Of a stretch of 64,000 nt of DNA, positions 7,835-23,182 are shown one piece after another. Made by a program: the position numbers and the translations under genes. The notes below the pieces were generated by a model, which saw only the letters and a program-made list of their open reading frames with translations, ran no database searches and had not been told where the DNA came from. Position 1 is the stretch's first letter, and each line of letters starts with the position of its first letter. The stretch comes from Methylobacterium sp. WL119 (lineage in GTDB: Bacteria; Pseudomonadota; Alphaproteobacteria; Rhizobiales; Beijerinckiaceae): assembly GCF_008039875.1 (NCBI RefSeq), contig NZ_VRUU01000006.1, positions 1 through 64,000 of the forward strand, written 5' to 3'.

Positions 7835-9265
7835 TCAGGTGGAGGAGGTGGACAGGGCGACGCGGGGCCTGCCCCGCGCCGCCGGTTGCGGGCTGCGGTC
7901 CCGGACCAGCGGGCCGATCGCGACCAGCGTCGCGAACAGCAGCGCGATCTCGATGTGGTAGACGACGAGGTAGCCGATCGAGGGATCGCTCATGCCCTCG
8001 CCGAGCGCCCCCGAGACGGCGAGCGCCGAGCCGACGTCCCGCACGATGCCGCTGCCGGCGATGGCGAGGCCGGCCGCCGACGCCTGGACCGCGCCCCAGG
8101 CGCCGAGCGCGAGCCCGGTATCCTCCGGCCCGGCCTTCGCCATGGAGGCGGTGAGCGTGCCGTGGGCGAACAGGCCGCCGCCGCAGCCGATCAGGCTGAC
8201 GCCGGCCGCGAAGACCTGCGTCGAGCCGAGCGGGGCCGCGAACACGACGCAGGAAAAGGCAAGGATGCCGATCACGGCACCCGCCGCCGCCACCCGGAAC
8301 GGGTCGCCGCCCCGGTTGAGCCAGCGCGCCGCCGCCAGCAGCCCGAGGCCGCCGCCGGCCGCCAGCATCGCGGTCAGCGCCGTGGTCGCGCCGACCGAGA
8401 GGTGCAGGATCTGCCCGCCATAGGGTTCCAGCAGGATGTCCTGCATCGAGAAGGCGGCGGTGCCGAGCCCGGTGGCGACGAGGCGGCGCCGCGCCAGCCC
8501 CTGCCCCACATAGGCCGCCCAGGATTCGGAGAAGCTCGGCTGCGCCGCGTCGCGGGCGCGGTCGGGGTCGCGCGCCTCCTGCTTCCACAGGGCCAGCCCG
8601 TTGAGCACGATGGTGACGAGGGCCGTGCCCTGGATCACCTGGATCAGCCGCACCTTCGAGAAGTCGGCGAGCAGCAGGCCGAAGGCGACCGCGCTGACCA
8701 TCATCCCGACGAGCAGCATGACGCAGAGCAGCGCGACGACCTTGGGCCTTGCATGGGCCGGTGCGAGGTCGGTGGCGAGGGCGAGCCCCACCGTCTGCGT
8801 GGTGTGGAGGCCGGCGCCGACCAGGACGAAGGCGAGCGCGGCGGCGACCTGCCCGGCCCACATCGGGCCGGTGGTGTCGCCCGACAGCAGCAGCAGCGCG
8901 AACGGCATGATCGCGAGCCCGCCGAACTGCAGCAGCGTGCCGAACCAGATGTAGGGGACGCGGCGCCAGCCGAGCACCGACCGGTGCGTGTCCGAGCGGA
9001 AGCCGATCAGCGCCCGCAAGGGGGCGAAGATCAGCGGCAGGGACAGCATCAGCGCGACGACCCAGGCCGGCACCTCCAGCTCGACGATCATGACGCGGTT
9101 GAGCGTGCCGATCAGCAGCACCGCGGCCATGCCGACGGTGACCTGGAACAGCGACAGCCGCATCAGCCGCCCGAGCGGCAGCTCCTTCGTCGCCGCGTCG
9201 GCGAAGGGGAGGATCGACGGCCCGAGGGCCGCGACGTGCCGGATCAGGCGGAGGCCGAGCTTCAT
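7835..9265 (-). CDS. lhaA: Light-harvesting 1 assembly protein LhaA (PucC/BCH2-family MFS)
   Basis: Twelve-helix major-facilitator-type protein of the PucC/LhaA family (476 residues) that assists light-harvesting complex assembly. Recognisable parts are LGRLMRLSLFQVTVGMAAVLL, the loop FRSDTHRSVLGWRRVPYIW near residue 95 and SMQDILLEPYGGQILHLSVG near 285. The ATG overlaps the bchM stop (ATGA). The open frame extends much further upstream, but that portion is an out-of-frame shadow of bchM. A paralogue, Bch2, is at 21679-23046. Confidence 0.94.
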   Translation of the reverse strand: MKLGLRLIRHVAALGPSILPFADAATKELPLGRLMRLSLFQVTVGMAAVLLIGTLNRVMIVELEVPAWVVALMLSLPLIFAPLRALIGFRSDTHRSVLGWRRVPYIWFGTLLQFGGLAIMPFALLLLSGDTTGPMWAGQVAAALAFVLVGAGLHTTQTVGLALATDLAPAHARPKVVALLCVMLLVGMMVSAVAFGLLLADFSKVRLIQVIQGTALVTIVLNGLALWKQEARDPDRARDAAQPSFSESWAAYVGQGLARRRLVATGLGTAAFSMQDILLEPYGGQILHLSVGATTALTAMLAAGGGLGLLAAARWLNRGGDPFRVAAAGAVIGILAFSCVVFAAPLGSTQVFAAGVSLIGCGGGLFAHGTLTASMAKAGPEDTGLALGAWGAVQASAAGLAIAGSGIVRDVGSALAVSGALGEGMSDPSIGYLVVYHIEIALLFATLVAIGPLVRDRSPQPAARGRPRVALSTSST

Positions 9266-9969
9266 CGGCGGCCCCGCGCCAGCTCGATCGCGTTCGAGAG
9301 GTAGAAGCCGCTGTTGACGCGCTGCGTGCGCGTCAGCGCGAACTCGGCCAGCGCCGGCTCCCGGCCGATCCGCTTGGCCAGCGCGCCCAGCGTGATCGGC
9401 ACGATCGCCGGCGCCCGGTCGGCCCTCGGGAACAGCGTGCCGGCGGCGTGCATCGCGGTGAGCAGGGCGGTGCGGGGCGCCACCGTGAACACCACCGACC
9501 CGTCCGTGCGCGCGCCGAGCGCGGCGAGCGCCCGGGCGATGTCGGCGGCGCCGTAATGGATCAGCGAATCCATCGCCACGACGTGGTCGAAGCGGCCGAG
9601 GCTCGGATCGAGCATGTCGCCGACCCGGAAGTCGATCGACCCGCCGCCCGCGATCGGCCCGGCGCGCTCGGCCGCGAGGCCGACCAGCGTCGCCGACACG
9701 TCGATGGCGACGACCTCGGCGCCGCGGCGCGCGGCCTCCAGGCTGAGCGCCCCGGTGCCGCAGCCGGCATCGAGGATGCGCCGGCCGGTCAGGTCGTCGG
9801 GCAGCCAGGACAGAAGCTGAGCCCGCATCGTGTCGCGACCCGCCCGCACCGTCGCGCGGATCTTCGAGACCGGTGCGTCGGAGGTTAGCCGCGCCCAGGC
9901 CTCGACCGCGGTGCGGTCGAAGTAGGTGGTGAGCTGCGAGCGGCGCTCGGCGTAGGATGCGCTGGTCAT
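9262..9969 (-). CDS. bchM: Magnesium protoporphyrin IX O-methyltransferase, BchM
   Basis: SAM-dependent enzyme that methylates Mg-protoporphyrin IX after chelation. The 235-residue protein has the class I motif ILDAGCGTGALSLEAARRG near residue 65 and an acidic motif VAIDVSATLV. I chose the ATG at 9969 because a GAGGGG ribosome-binding site sits seven bases upstream. A TTG five codons earlier overlaps the bchL stop and has no such signal. It is followed by lhaA with a four-base overlap. Confidence 0.95.
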   Translation of the reverse strand: MTSASYAERRSQLTTYFDRTAVEAWARLTSDAPVSKIRATVRAGRDTMRAQLLSWLPDDLTGRRILDAGCGTGALSLEAARRGAEVVAIDVSATLVGLAAERAGPIAGGGSIDFRVGDMLDPSLGRFDHVVAMDSLIHYGAADIARALAALGARTDGSVVFTVAPRTALLTAMHAAGTLFPRADRAPAIVPITLGALAKRIGREPALAEFALTRTQRVNSGFYLSNAIELARGRR

Positions 9970-9980
9970 CACGAGACCCC

Positions 9981-14564
<4,584 letters not shown>

Positions 14565-14590
<26 letters not shown>

Positions 14591-16127
14591 CGTACAAGGT
14601 CTCGACGGTGATGAGCGGCAGCGCCCGCTCCCTGGCGAAGGTTTCCGTGTTGGTGCGGGCTTTTCCTCGGACGAAGAACGGGATCTTCCGCAGCTCCTTC
14701 TCGGCCTCCACGGCCCAGGTCGGAGCGGTCGGGCCGGCGAGCGTCACCGAGGTGACGGGCTCGGGAACCGGCGGGGCGGGCGCGGGCGCCCCGGCGGGGG
14801 CCTTGCCGCCGAGATGGGACGGGGCGCGGTCGTTGAACTCGGGGTCCTCGCGGAACATCCCGAGCAGGTGCTCCTCCAGGCCCATCATCAGCGGGTGGAC
14901 CCAGGTGTCGAACAGGACGTTGGCGCCCTCGAAGCCCATCTGCGGCGAGTAGCGCGCCGGGAAGTCCTGGACGTGGACCGGCGCCGAGATCACCGCGCAG
15001 GGCAGCCCGAGCCGCTTGGCGATGTGACGCTCCATCTGCGTGCCGAGCACCAGCTCGGGGCCGGCCGCCTGGATCGCCGCCTCGACGTCGAGGTAGTCGT
15101 CGGAGATCAGCGCCTCGATGCCGTGGAGCGCGGCCTCCGCCCGGACCTCGCGGGCGAACTCGCGGCCGTAGGTGCCGAGGCCGACGACCCGGAACCCGAG
15201 CTCGGCCTTCGCGACGCGGGCGGCGGCGATCGCGTGGGTGGCGTCGCCGAAGATGAAGATGCGCTTGCCGGTGAGGTAGGTCGAGTCGACCGAGCGCGAA
15301 TACCAGGGCGCGCGCGACGGCGCCCCGGCGAGCACCGGCGCCGGGTCGATTCCGGCCAAAGCCGCGACCTCCTCGACGAAGCGGATCGTCGCGCCGACGC
15401 CGATCGGCACCGTCTCGACCATCGGCTGGCCGAAGGTCTTCTGCAGATACTGCGCGGCCGCGCGCGCCACCTCCGGGTAGAGCACGACGTTGAAGTCGGC
15501 GTCCTTCAGGCGGCCGAGGTCGGCCGGGCTTGCGCCCATCGGCGCCACGACGTTGACGGCGATGCCGAGCCGCTCGAGCAGGCCGGTGATCTCGTCGAGG
15601 TCGTCGCGATGGCGGAAGCCCAGCGCGGTCGGCCCGAGGATGTTGCAGGACGGACGCCGGCCCTCCGGCTTCGGCTCCGGGGACGGCGAGCCGGAAAGCC
15701 CGCGGACCAGCCGGTAGAAGGTCTCCGACGCGCCCCAGTTCTCCTTCTTCTGGTAGGCCGGCAGCTCCAGCGCGATCACCGGGATCGGCAGGTTCAGCGC
15801 CTTGGCGAGGCCGCCCGGATCGTCCTGGATCAGCTCCGCCGTGCACGAGGCGCCGACGATCATCGCCTGCGGCCGGAAGCGCTCGTAGGCGGCGGCGGCC
15901 GCGTCCTTGAAGATCTCGGCGGTGTCGGAACCGAGGTCGCGGGCCTGGAAGGTGGTGTAGGTGACCGGCGGGCGGGCGTCGCGCCGCTCGATCATCGTGA
16001 ACAGCAGGTCGGCGTAGGTGTCGCCCTGCGGCGCGTGCAGCACGTAGTGCAGCCCCTCCATCGCGGTGGCGACCCGCATGGCGCCGATATGCGGCGGTCC
16101 TTCGTAGGTCCAGAGGGTGAGCTGCAT
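14565..16127 (-). CDS. bchB: Light-independent protochlorophyllide reductase subunit B, BchB
   Basis: Catalytic BchB subunit (520 residues) of dark-operative protochlorophyllide reductase. Asp36 is in the position of the unusual aspartate ligand of the NB-cluster (APQGDTYAD). The family cysteine ([14 protein letters not shown]) is near residue 95. A proline/alanine-rich linker around residues 435-455 precedes the C-terminal helical domain ([13 protein letters not shown]), which contributes to the partner active site. It starts four bases after the bchN stop. Confidence 0.97.
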
Positions 16128-16131
16128 CGCC

Positions 16132-17945
<1,814 letters not shown>

Positions 17946-18024
17946 AGCCTTACCCCATCCCTGCTGCGGCGGGCCGCCTCTCGGGAGGGCGGCTTGGGGG
18001 AAGCCTAGAAACCGTGCCAAAAAG

Positions 18025-18058
18025 TGTCAAGCGCGCTTTACGTCAAAACTGTATGACA
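18025..18058. promoter_or_regulatory. Composite double PpsR/CrtJ site in the bchF-aerR divergent promoter
   Basis: Two one-mismatch operators are fused head to head. TGT-N12-ACG spans 18025-18042 and CGT-N12-ACA spans 18041-18058; they share the central CG, and the outer boundaries are perfect (TGTCA ... TGACA). It lies between the bchF start (17945) and the aerR start (18223), so one operator array could serve both directions, including ppsR autoregulation. Confidence 0.7.
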
Positions 18059-18222
18059 ATGACGGGAAGCATTCTTATTCGATTCGACCATTGCCAAGCC
18101 GCCTCGAAAGCGTATCGTCTAGGTCAAGTCGTCCCGGAGAGGGCGACGGCACGGGGAATCCTAACCCCGGCCAAGCTATATTTTGAATACAATTAAGCCG
18201 TCAGCGACATTGGAGTTGGCCA

Positions 18223-19110
18223 ATGGATGACTTGAGGCGCTCCGAGGGGCGAAACGCCATCCTAGCGCTCGCTCGCGAGATGGCGTCAGCCTGCGAGATC
18301 GACCAGCAGGCGCCGCCGCGCCGGCAGCAATTGTCCGATCGGTGGCACGGTCACCTCTCCCGCGTGGTCGAGGCCGAGATCATCCCCCGCCTGATGCTCG
18401 CACACCGCATGGAGGCGTCGACGCGCGGCCCGGGGCCGAGAAAGCCGACCGCCGAGGACATCGAGGCCTTCGCCTCCCTCGTGCTGGCGCCGGCCGGCGA
18501 GGTGGTGGAGGCGCGCATCGCCGCGCTCGTCGACGACGGCCTCGCCCTCGACAGCCTGCTCCTCGACCTCCTGGCGCCGACCGCGCGGCACCTCGGCGTG
18601 CTCTGGGAGGAGGACCTCTGCGACTTCGCCGAGCTGACGATCGCGATGGGCCGCCTGCAGCGGATCATGCACGACCTCGCGCGCCGCTACGGCGGCGAAA
18701 CAGGAGGGCACCGGGACGGGCACAGCATCCTCCTGAGCCTTTGTCCCGGCGAGACCCACATGTTCGGGCTGTCGATGATCGAGCAGTTCTTTCGCGACGC
18801 GGGCTGGGACGTCACGAGCACGGCGCTCGCGCCGGTGGGCGAGATCCTGAACCAGGCGCGGACCGCCTGGTTCGACGTGATCGGCCTGTCGCTCGGCTGC
18901 GAGGTGCTTCTGCCGACCCTGACCAAGACCGTCCACGAGCTGCGCCGGGTCTCGTTCAATCCCGGCGTGCGCATCCTCGTCGGCGGCCCGATCTTCGTCG
19001 ACAATCCGGGGCATATCGAGCGCGTGGGTGCTGATGCCACGGCCACGGATGCGCGTCGTGCTGTGGCCGCCGCCGAGTTCATGCTTGATCTCAGGGCGGG
19101 AGCCTGCTGA
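18223..19110 (+). CDS. aerR: AerR/PpaA cobalamin-binding antirepressor
   Basis: 295-residue regulator of the AerR/PpaA family, which binds B12-type cobalamin and modulates CrtJ/PpsR. The N-terminal half is helical (a MerR-type B12 cap-like region with FASLVLAPAGEVVEARI and LGVLWEEDLCDFAEL). The C-terminal B12-binding fold has GETHMFGLSMI near residue 180, corresponding to the usual DxHxxG loop, followed by DVIGLSLGCE and ILVGGPIF. A GGAG ribosome-binding site precedes the ATG. It sits directly before ppsR, the classical pairing, and shares its upstream region with bchF. Confidence 0.92.
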   Translation: MDDLRRSEGRNAILALAREMASACEIDQQAPPRRQQLSDRWHGHLSRVVEAEIIPRLMLAHRMEASTRGPGPRKPTAEDIEAFASLVLAPAGEVVEARIAALVDDGLALDSLLLDLLAPTARHLGVLWEEDLCDFAELTIAMGRLQRIMHDLARRYGGETGGHRDGHSILLSLCPGETHMFGLSMIEQFFRDAGWDVTSTALAPVGEILNQARTAWFDVIGLSLGCEVLLPTLTKTVHELRRVSFNPGVRILVGGPIFVDNPGHIERVGADATATDARRAVAAAEFMLDLRAGAC

Positions 19111-19145
19111 AAGACCCGATCGACGACTTCACGAAGCGGTGAGAC

Positions 19146-20594
19146 TTGACCAGCTTGGCCACCCACGCTGCGCAGAACCCCTCCGCAGCCCTGAGCAAGA
19201 CCCTGTCGGCCCTCGGGGGAGAGGCGGCGGGCCTTCTCGTCGCGGCCGCGACCGACCTGTCCCTGGTGGTGGATGCCGACGGCATCATCCGCGACGCGGC
19301 CTTCGCCGCCCCGGACCTCGCGGGCCAGGGCTGCGACACGTGGCTCGGGCGGCGCTGGATCGACACCGTCACCGTCGAGAGCCGCCCGAAGATCGATGCG
19401 CTGCTGCGCGACGCCGCGCCGGACGGGGTGACGCGCTGGCGGCAGGTCAACCACCCGTCCGTCTCCGGCGACGACCTGCCGATCCGCTACGCCGCGATGC
19501 GCCTCGGCACGGACGGCTCGATCATCGCGATCGGCCGCAACCTGCTCGCCATGGCCTCGCTCCAGCGCAAGCTCGTCGAGACGCAGCAGGCGCTGGAGCG
19601 CGACTATCTCCGCCTGCGCGGCGCCGAGACCCGCTACCGCATGCTGTTCCAGCTCGGCAGCGAGCCGGTGCTCGTGGTTGACGCGGCCACGCGCCGGGTC
19701 ACCGAGGTCAACCCCGCCGCGGTCCGGCTCCTCGGGCGCACCGAGAAGCGGATCCTCGGGCTGGACGTGGTCGAGCTGTTCGAGGCGGCGAGCGGGCGCG
19801 AGATCGAGCTGCTGTTCTCCGGCCTGCGCGCCACCGGCAAAGCCGAGGATCTCGAGACCCGGCTCGCCGGAAGCCGCGGGCAGGCGCGGATCTCGGCATC
19901 GCTGTTCCGGCAGGGCAGCTCGGCGAGCGCGCTGCTGCGGCTAAGCGATTCCGCGATCGGCGACGCCGCGTCGCCCGAGCGGCGCGGCCCGCTCCTCGAC
20001 GTCATCGAGGGCATTCCCGAAGGGTTCGTCGTCACCGACCTGTCGCGGCGGATCCTCACCGCCAACGGGGCCTTCCTCGACCTCGCCCAGGTCGCGACCG
20101 TGGAGCAGGCGCGCGGCGAGCTGATCGACCGCTGGATCGGCCGCGAGGAGACCGAGGCCGCGACCCTGTTCGCGACGCTGGCCGAGCACGGCTCGGTCCG
20201 CCACTTCGCCACCGGCCTGCGCGGCCTTCTCGGATCCGTCGAGGAGGTCGAGATCGCCGCCGTCGCCGTGCCGAACGCCCGCCCGCCCTGCCTCGGCTTC
20301 ACCATTCGCGGCACGCCGCGCCGTGCCGTGGCGACGGCGGTGTCGGGCGGGCACGAGCTGCCGCGCTCGGTCGAGCAGATGACCGAGCTGGTCGGCCGCG
20401 TCTCGATGAAGAACCTCGTGCGCGAGACCACCGACCTGATCGAGCGTCTCTGCATCGAGGCGGCGCTGCGGATCACCCGCGACAACCGGGCCTCGGCCGC
20501 CGAGATGCTTGGGCTCAGTCGCCAGGGCCTCTACGCCAAGTTGCGCCGATACGGCATCGGCGATCTCGACGGGCCCGACTATCCCGACGCCTGA
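19146..20594 (+). CDS. ppsR: Transcriptional repressor PpsR/CrtJ
   Basis: 482-residue master repressor of aerobic photosystem genes. The domain order is an N-terminal region, PAS-like domains (visible around 35-130, 160-270 and 280-390) and a Fis-type helix-turn-helix at the C-terminus (RASAAEMLGLSRQGLYAKLRRYGI). A cysteine just before the helix-turn-helix (LCIEAALRIT) matches the position of a redox-active cysteine in PpsR/CrtJ. The start is a TTG; no closer ATG or GTG gives a family-length protein. Target sites are found at 6153, 18025-18058 and 20750 in this window. Confidence 0.95.
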   Translation: MTSLATHAAQNPSAALSKTLSALGGEAAGLLVAAATDLSLVVDADGIIRDAAFAAPDLAGQGCDTWLGRRWIDTVTVESRPKIDALLRDAAPDGVTRWRQVNHPSVSGDDLPIRYAAMRLGTDGSIIAIGRNLLAMASLQRKLVETQQALERDYLRLRGAETRYRMLFQLGSEPVLVVDAATRRVTEVNPAAVRLLGRTEKRILGLDVVELFEAASGREIELLFSGLRATGKAEDLETRLAGSRGQARISASLFRQGSSASALLRLSDSAIGDAASPERRGPLLDVIEGIPEGFVVTDLSRRILTANGAFLDLAQVATVEQARGELIDRWIGREETEAATLFATLAEHGSVRHFATGLRGLLGSVEEVEIAAVAVPNARPPCLGFTIRGTPRRAVATAVSGGHELPRSVEQMTELVGRVSMKNLVRETTDLIERLCIEAALRITRDNRASAAEMLGLSRQGLYAKLRRYGIGDLDGPDYPDA

Positions 20595-20749
20595 GCGCGA
20601 TCCGCTCGGCCTGCCTCGACCCGCGAATCGCGACGTCCGCCGCCGGAACGCTCGTGAATGGACCGTCCGTCGGCGTTCGACCTCGCCCGCTTGGTTTCAG
20701 CTTGGCACTACTCTTACCTTCATGTGTCCAAGTTTTCGATCATCTGTCG

Positions 20750-20767
20750 TGTCATCTCTGCTTGACA
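20750..20767. promoter_or_regulatory. PpsR/CrtJ operator upstream of bchG
   Basis: A perfect TGT-N12-ACA (TGTCATCTCTGCTTGACA) lies 30 bases before the bchG start. A weaker half-site (TGT-N12-TCA) begins at 20725. It separates ppsR from bchG and predicts a repressed promoter for bchG-bch2-bchP. Confidence 0.85.
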
Positions 20768-20797
20768 CCTCGTAGGGCGAGATCCTAGCCTCGCACC

Positions 20798-21679
20798 ATG
20801 GCGACACCGGCTCCCAGCGCACTCGTCGAACTGCTCAAGCCGATCACGTGGTTCGCGCCGATGTGGGCCTTCGCCTGCGGCGTGGTCTCGTCGGGGCAAT
20901 CCACCCACGGGCAATGGCCGGTGATCATGGCCGGCGTCGTGCTCGCCGGGCCGCTGGTCTGCGCCACCAGCCAGGCGGTCAACGACTGGTACGATCGCCA
21001 CGTCGACGCGATCAACGAGCCGAACCGCCCGATCCCGTCCGGCCGCATGCCCGGCCGCTGGGGGCTCTACGTCGCCGGGGCCTGGACCGGGCTTTCGCTC
21101 CTCGTCGCCGCCGCGCTCGGGCCCTGGATCCTCGGCGCGGCGATCTTCGGCCTCGTTCTGGCGTGGCTCTACAGCGCGCCGCCGATGCGCCTGAAGAGCA
21201 ACGGCTGGTGGGGCAATTCCGCCGTGGCGATCTGCTACGAGGGACTGCCGTGGTTCACCGGCGCCGCCGTGATGGCCGCCACCGTGCCCGACCGCCGCGT
21301 CCTGATCGTCGCGGCGCTGTACTCGATCGGTGCCCACGGGATCATGACCTTGAACGACTTCAAGTCGGTGGAGGGCGACACCCTCACCGGCATCCGCTCG
21401 CTGCCGGTCCAGCTCGGCATCCCCGGGGCCGCCCGCTTCGCCTGCCTCGTGATGACCGTGCCGCAGGTGGCCGTGATCGCGTTCCTCTACGGCTGGAGCC
21501 GGGGGTGGCACGCCGCGATCGTCGCGCTGCTGCTCGTCGGGCAGATCGCGCTGATGCGCCGGCTGCTCGCCGCGCCGCGGGCGAAGGCCGCCTGGTACAA
21601 CGGCACCGGCACCACCCTCTACGTGCTCGGCATGCTGGTTTCCGCCTTCGCGCTCCGCCCGCTCGTGGGAGCCCCGTGA
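20798..21679 (+). CDS. bchG: Bacteriochlorophyll synthase, BchG
   Basis: UbiA-type prenyltransferase (293 residues) that esterifies bacteriochlorophyllide a with geranylgeranyl or phytyl diphosphate. The first diphosphate-binding motif is clear (QAVNDWYDRHVDAINEPNRP, near residue 60) and the second is LNDFKSVEGD near 190. About eight to nine hydrophobic segments are present. Its stop overlaps the ATG of bch2 by one base (TGATG). Confidence 0.96.
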   Translation: MATPAPSALVELLKPITWFAPMWAFACGVVSSGQSTHGQWPVIMAGVVLAGPLVCATSQAVNDWYDRHVDAINEPNRPIPSGRMPGRWGLYVAGAWTGLSLLVAAALGPWILGAAIFGLVLAWLYSAPPMRLKSNGWWGNSAVAICYEGLPWFTGAAVMAATVPDRRVLIVAALYSIGAHGIMTLNDFKSVEGDTLTGIRSLPVQLGIPGAARFACLVMTVPQVAVIAFLYGWSRGWHAAIVALLLVGQIALMRRLLAAPRAKAAWYNGTGTTLYVLGMLVSAFALRPLVGAP

Positions 21680-23046
21680 TGGCCGCGCCCGCCTCATCGT
21701 CATTCACATCTTCGTTCTCTTGGGCGCAGATCGTCCGTCTCGGCCTCGTCCAGACCGCGCTGGGCTCCGTCGTCGTGCTGATGACCTCGACCATCAACCG
21801 GGTGATGGTGGTGGAGCTGGCGCTGCCCGCCATCGTCCCGGGCGCGCTGGTCGCCTTGCACTACGCGGTGCAGGTGCTGCGCCCGCGCTGGGGCTACGGC
21901 TCGGATGTCGGCGGCCGCCGCACGCCGTGGATCGTCGGCGGCATGGCCGCTCTGGCGCTCGGCGGCTTCCTCGCCGCGGCGGCGACGGCGCTCGCCGAGA
22001 CGAACCTCCCCGCCGGCCTTTCGCTCGCGATCCTCGCCTTCTTCTCCGTCGGCATCGGCGCGGGCGCGGCGGGAACCTCGCTCCTCGTCCTGCTCGCCAC
22101 CGGCGTCGAGGATCGGCGCCGGGGTGCCGCCGCCACCATCGTCTGGGTGATGATGATCGCCGGCTTCGCGGTCACGGCGCCGCTGGCCGGGCACTTCCTC
22201 GATCCGTTCTCCGGCGCGCGCCTGGTCGCGGTCTCCGGCACCGTGTCGCTCGCGGCGTTCGCCCTCGCGTGCCTGGCCGTGCGCGGGGTCGAGCCAACCG
22301 TCGCGCCGGTGCGATCGGAGACAGCCGGCTCTGCGAAGGCGCCGTTCCGGGCGGTGCTCGCCAAGGTCTGGTCCGAGCCGGCCTCGCGCCGCTTCACCGT
22401 GTTCATCTTCGTGGCGATGCTGGCCTACAGCGCCCAGGAGCTGATCCTCGAGCCGTTCGCCGGCCTCGTTTTCGCGATGACGCCGGGCACCACCACCAAG
22501 CTCGCCGGCCTCCAGCACGGCGGCGTGCTCGCCGGGATGCTGCTGGTCGCGGGTCTCACCATGGGCGTCGGCGGACCCTGGCTCGGCTCGCTCAAGCTCT
22601 GGACGGCCTTGGGCTGCGCCGGCTCCGGCGCGATGCTCGTCGGGATCGCGGCCGGCGGCCTCGTCGGGCCGGAGTTTCCCTTGCGCGCCGTGGTCTTCGG
22701 CCTCGGCCTGTTCAACGGCGTCTTCGCGGTCGCCGCGATCGGCTCGATGATGGGGCTCGCGGGCGCCGGCGGCGAGGCCGAGCGCGGCACGCGCATGGGC
22801 GTGTGGGGCGCGGCGCAGGGCGTGGCCTTCGGCGCCGGCGGCTTCCTCGGCACCGTCGCGGTCGACCTCGCCCGCCTCGTCACCCCGGAAGCCGTCCACG
22901 CCTACGCCGCCGTCTTCCTGGCGGAGGCGCTGCTGTTCGTGCTCGCCACCCTGATCGCGCTGCGGATCGAGCATGCGGGCGCCACCCGCGTGCCGCGCGC
23001 GCAACGCCGGGCGGCGCTCGATCTCCGGTTCGAGCCGCGGTTCTAG
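21679..23046 (+). CDS. BCH2/PucC-family MFS protein downstream of bchG
   Basis: 455-residue, roughly twelve-helix protein of the PucC/LhaA/BCH2 family, thought to help deliver pigment or assemble light-harvesting complexes. Family features include TSTINRVMVVELALPAIVPG near residue 35, the loop YGSDVGGRRTPWIVGG near 75 and YSAQELILEPFAG near 255. It is coupled to bchG by a one-base overlap. Paralogous to LhaA (7835-9265). Position between bchG and bchP is typical of ORF428/bch2. Confidence 0.93.
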   Translation: MAAPASSSFTSSFSWAQIVRLGLVQTALGSVVVLMTSTINRVMVVELALPAIVPGALVALHYAVQVLRPRWGYGSDVGGRRTPWIVGGMAALALGGFLAAAATALAETNLPAGLSLAILAFFSVGIGAGAAGTSLLVLLATGVEDRRRGAAATIVWVMMIAGFAVTAPLAGHFLDPFSGARLVAVSGTVSLAAFALACLAVRGVEPTVAPVRSETAGSAKAPFRAVLAKVWSEPASRRFTVFIFVAMLAYSAQELILEPFAGLVFAMTPGTTTKLAGLQHGGVLAGMLLVAGLTMGVGGPWLGSLKLWTALGCAGSGAMLVGIAAGGLVGPEFPLRAVVFGLGLFNGVFAVAAIGSMMGLAGAGGEAERGTRMGVWGAAQGVAFGAGGFLGTVAVDLARLVTPEAVHAYAAVFLAEALLFVLATLIALRIEHAGATRVPRAQRRAALDLRFEPRF

Positions 23047-23182
23047 GGCGTTTTCAGGCGAGGTGGATGCCGGCTCGCGTGAAGGACATCCGACCCGACG
23101 ACGAGAGAGCGTTTTTTTGATCCGGCGATCTGGGAAGACGCTCCAAGCGCCGCCCGCCGAAACCAGCGCCAGGGAGCACAGC

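Noticed and set aside
20725..20742. A second PpsR-like site before bchG (TGT-N12-TCA)
   Set aside because: Only one half matches; I mention it but do not annotate it as an operator.
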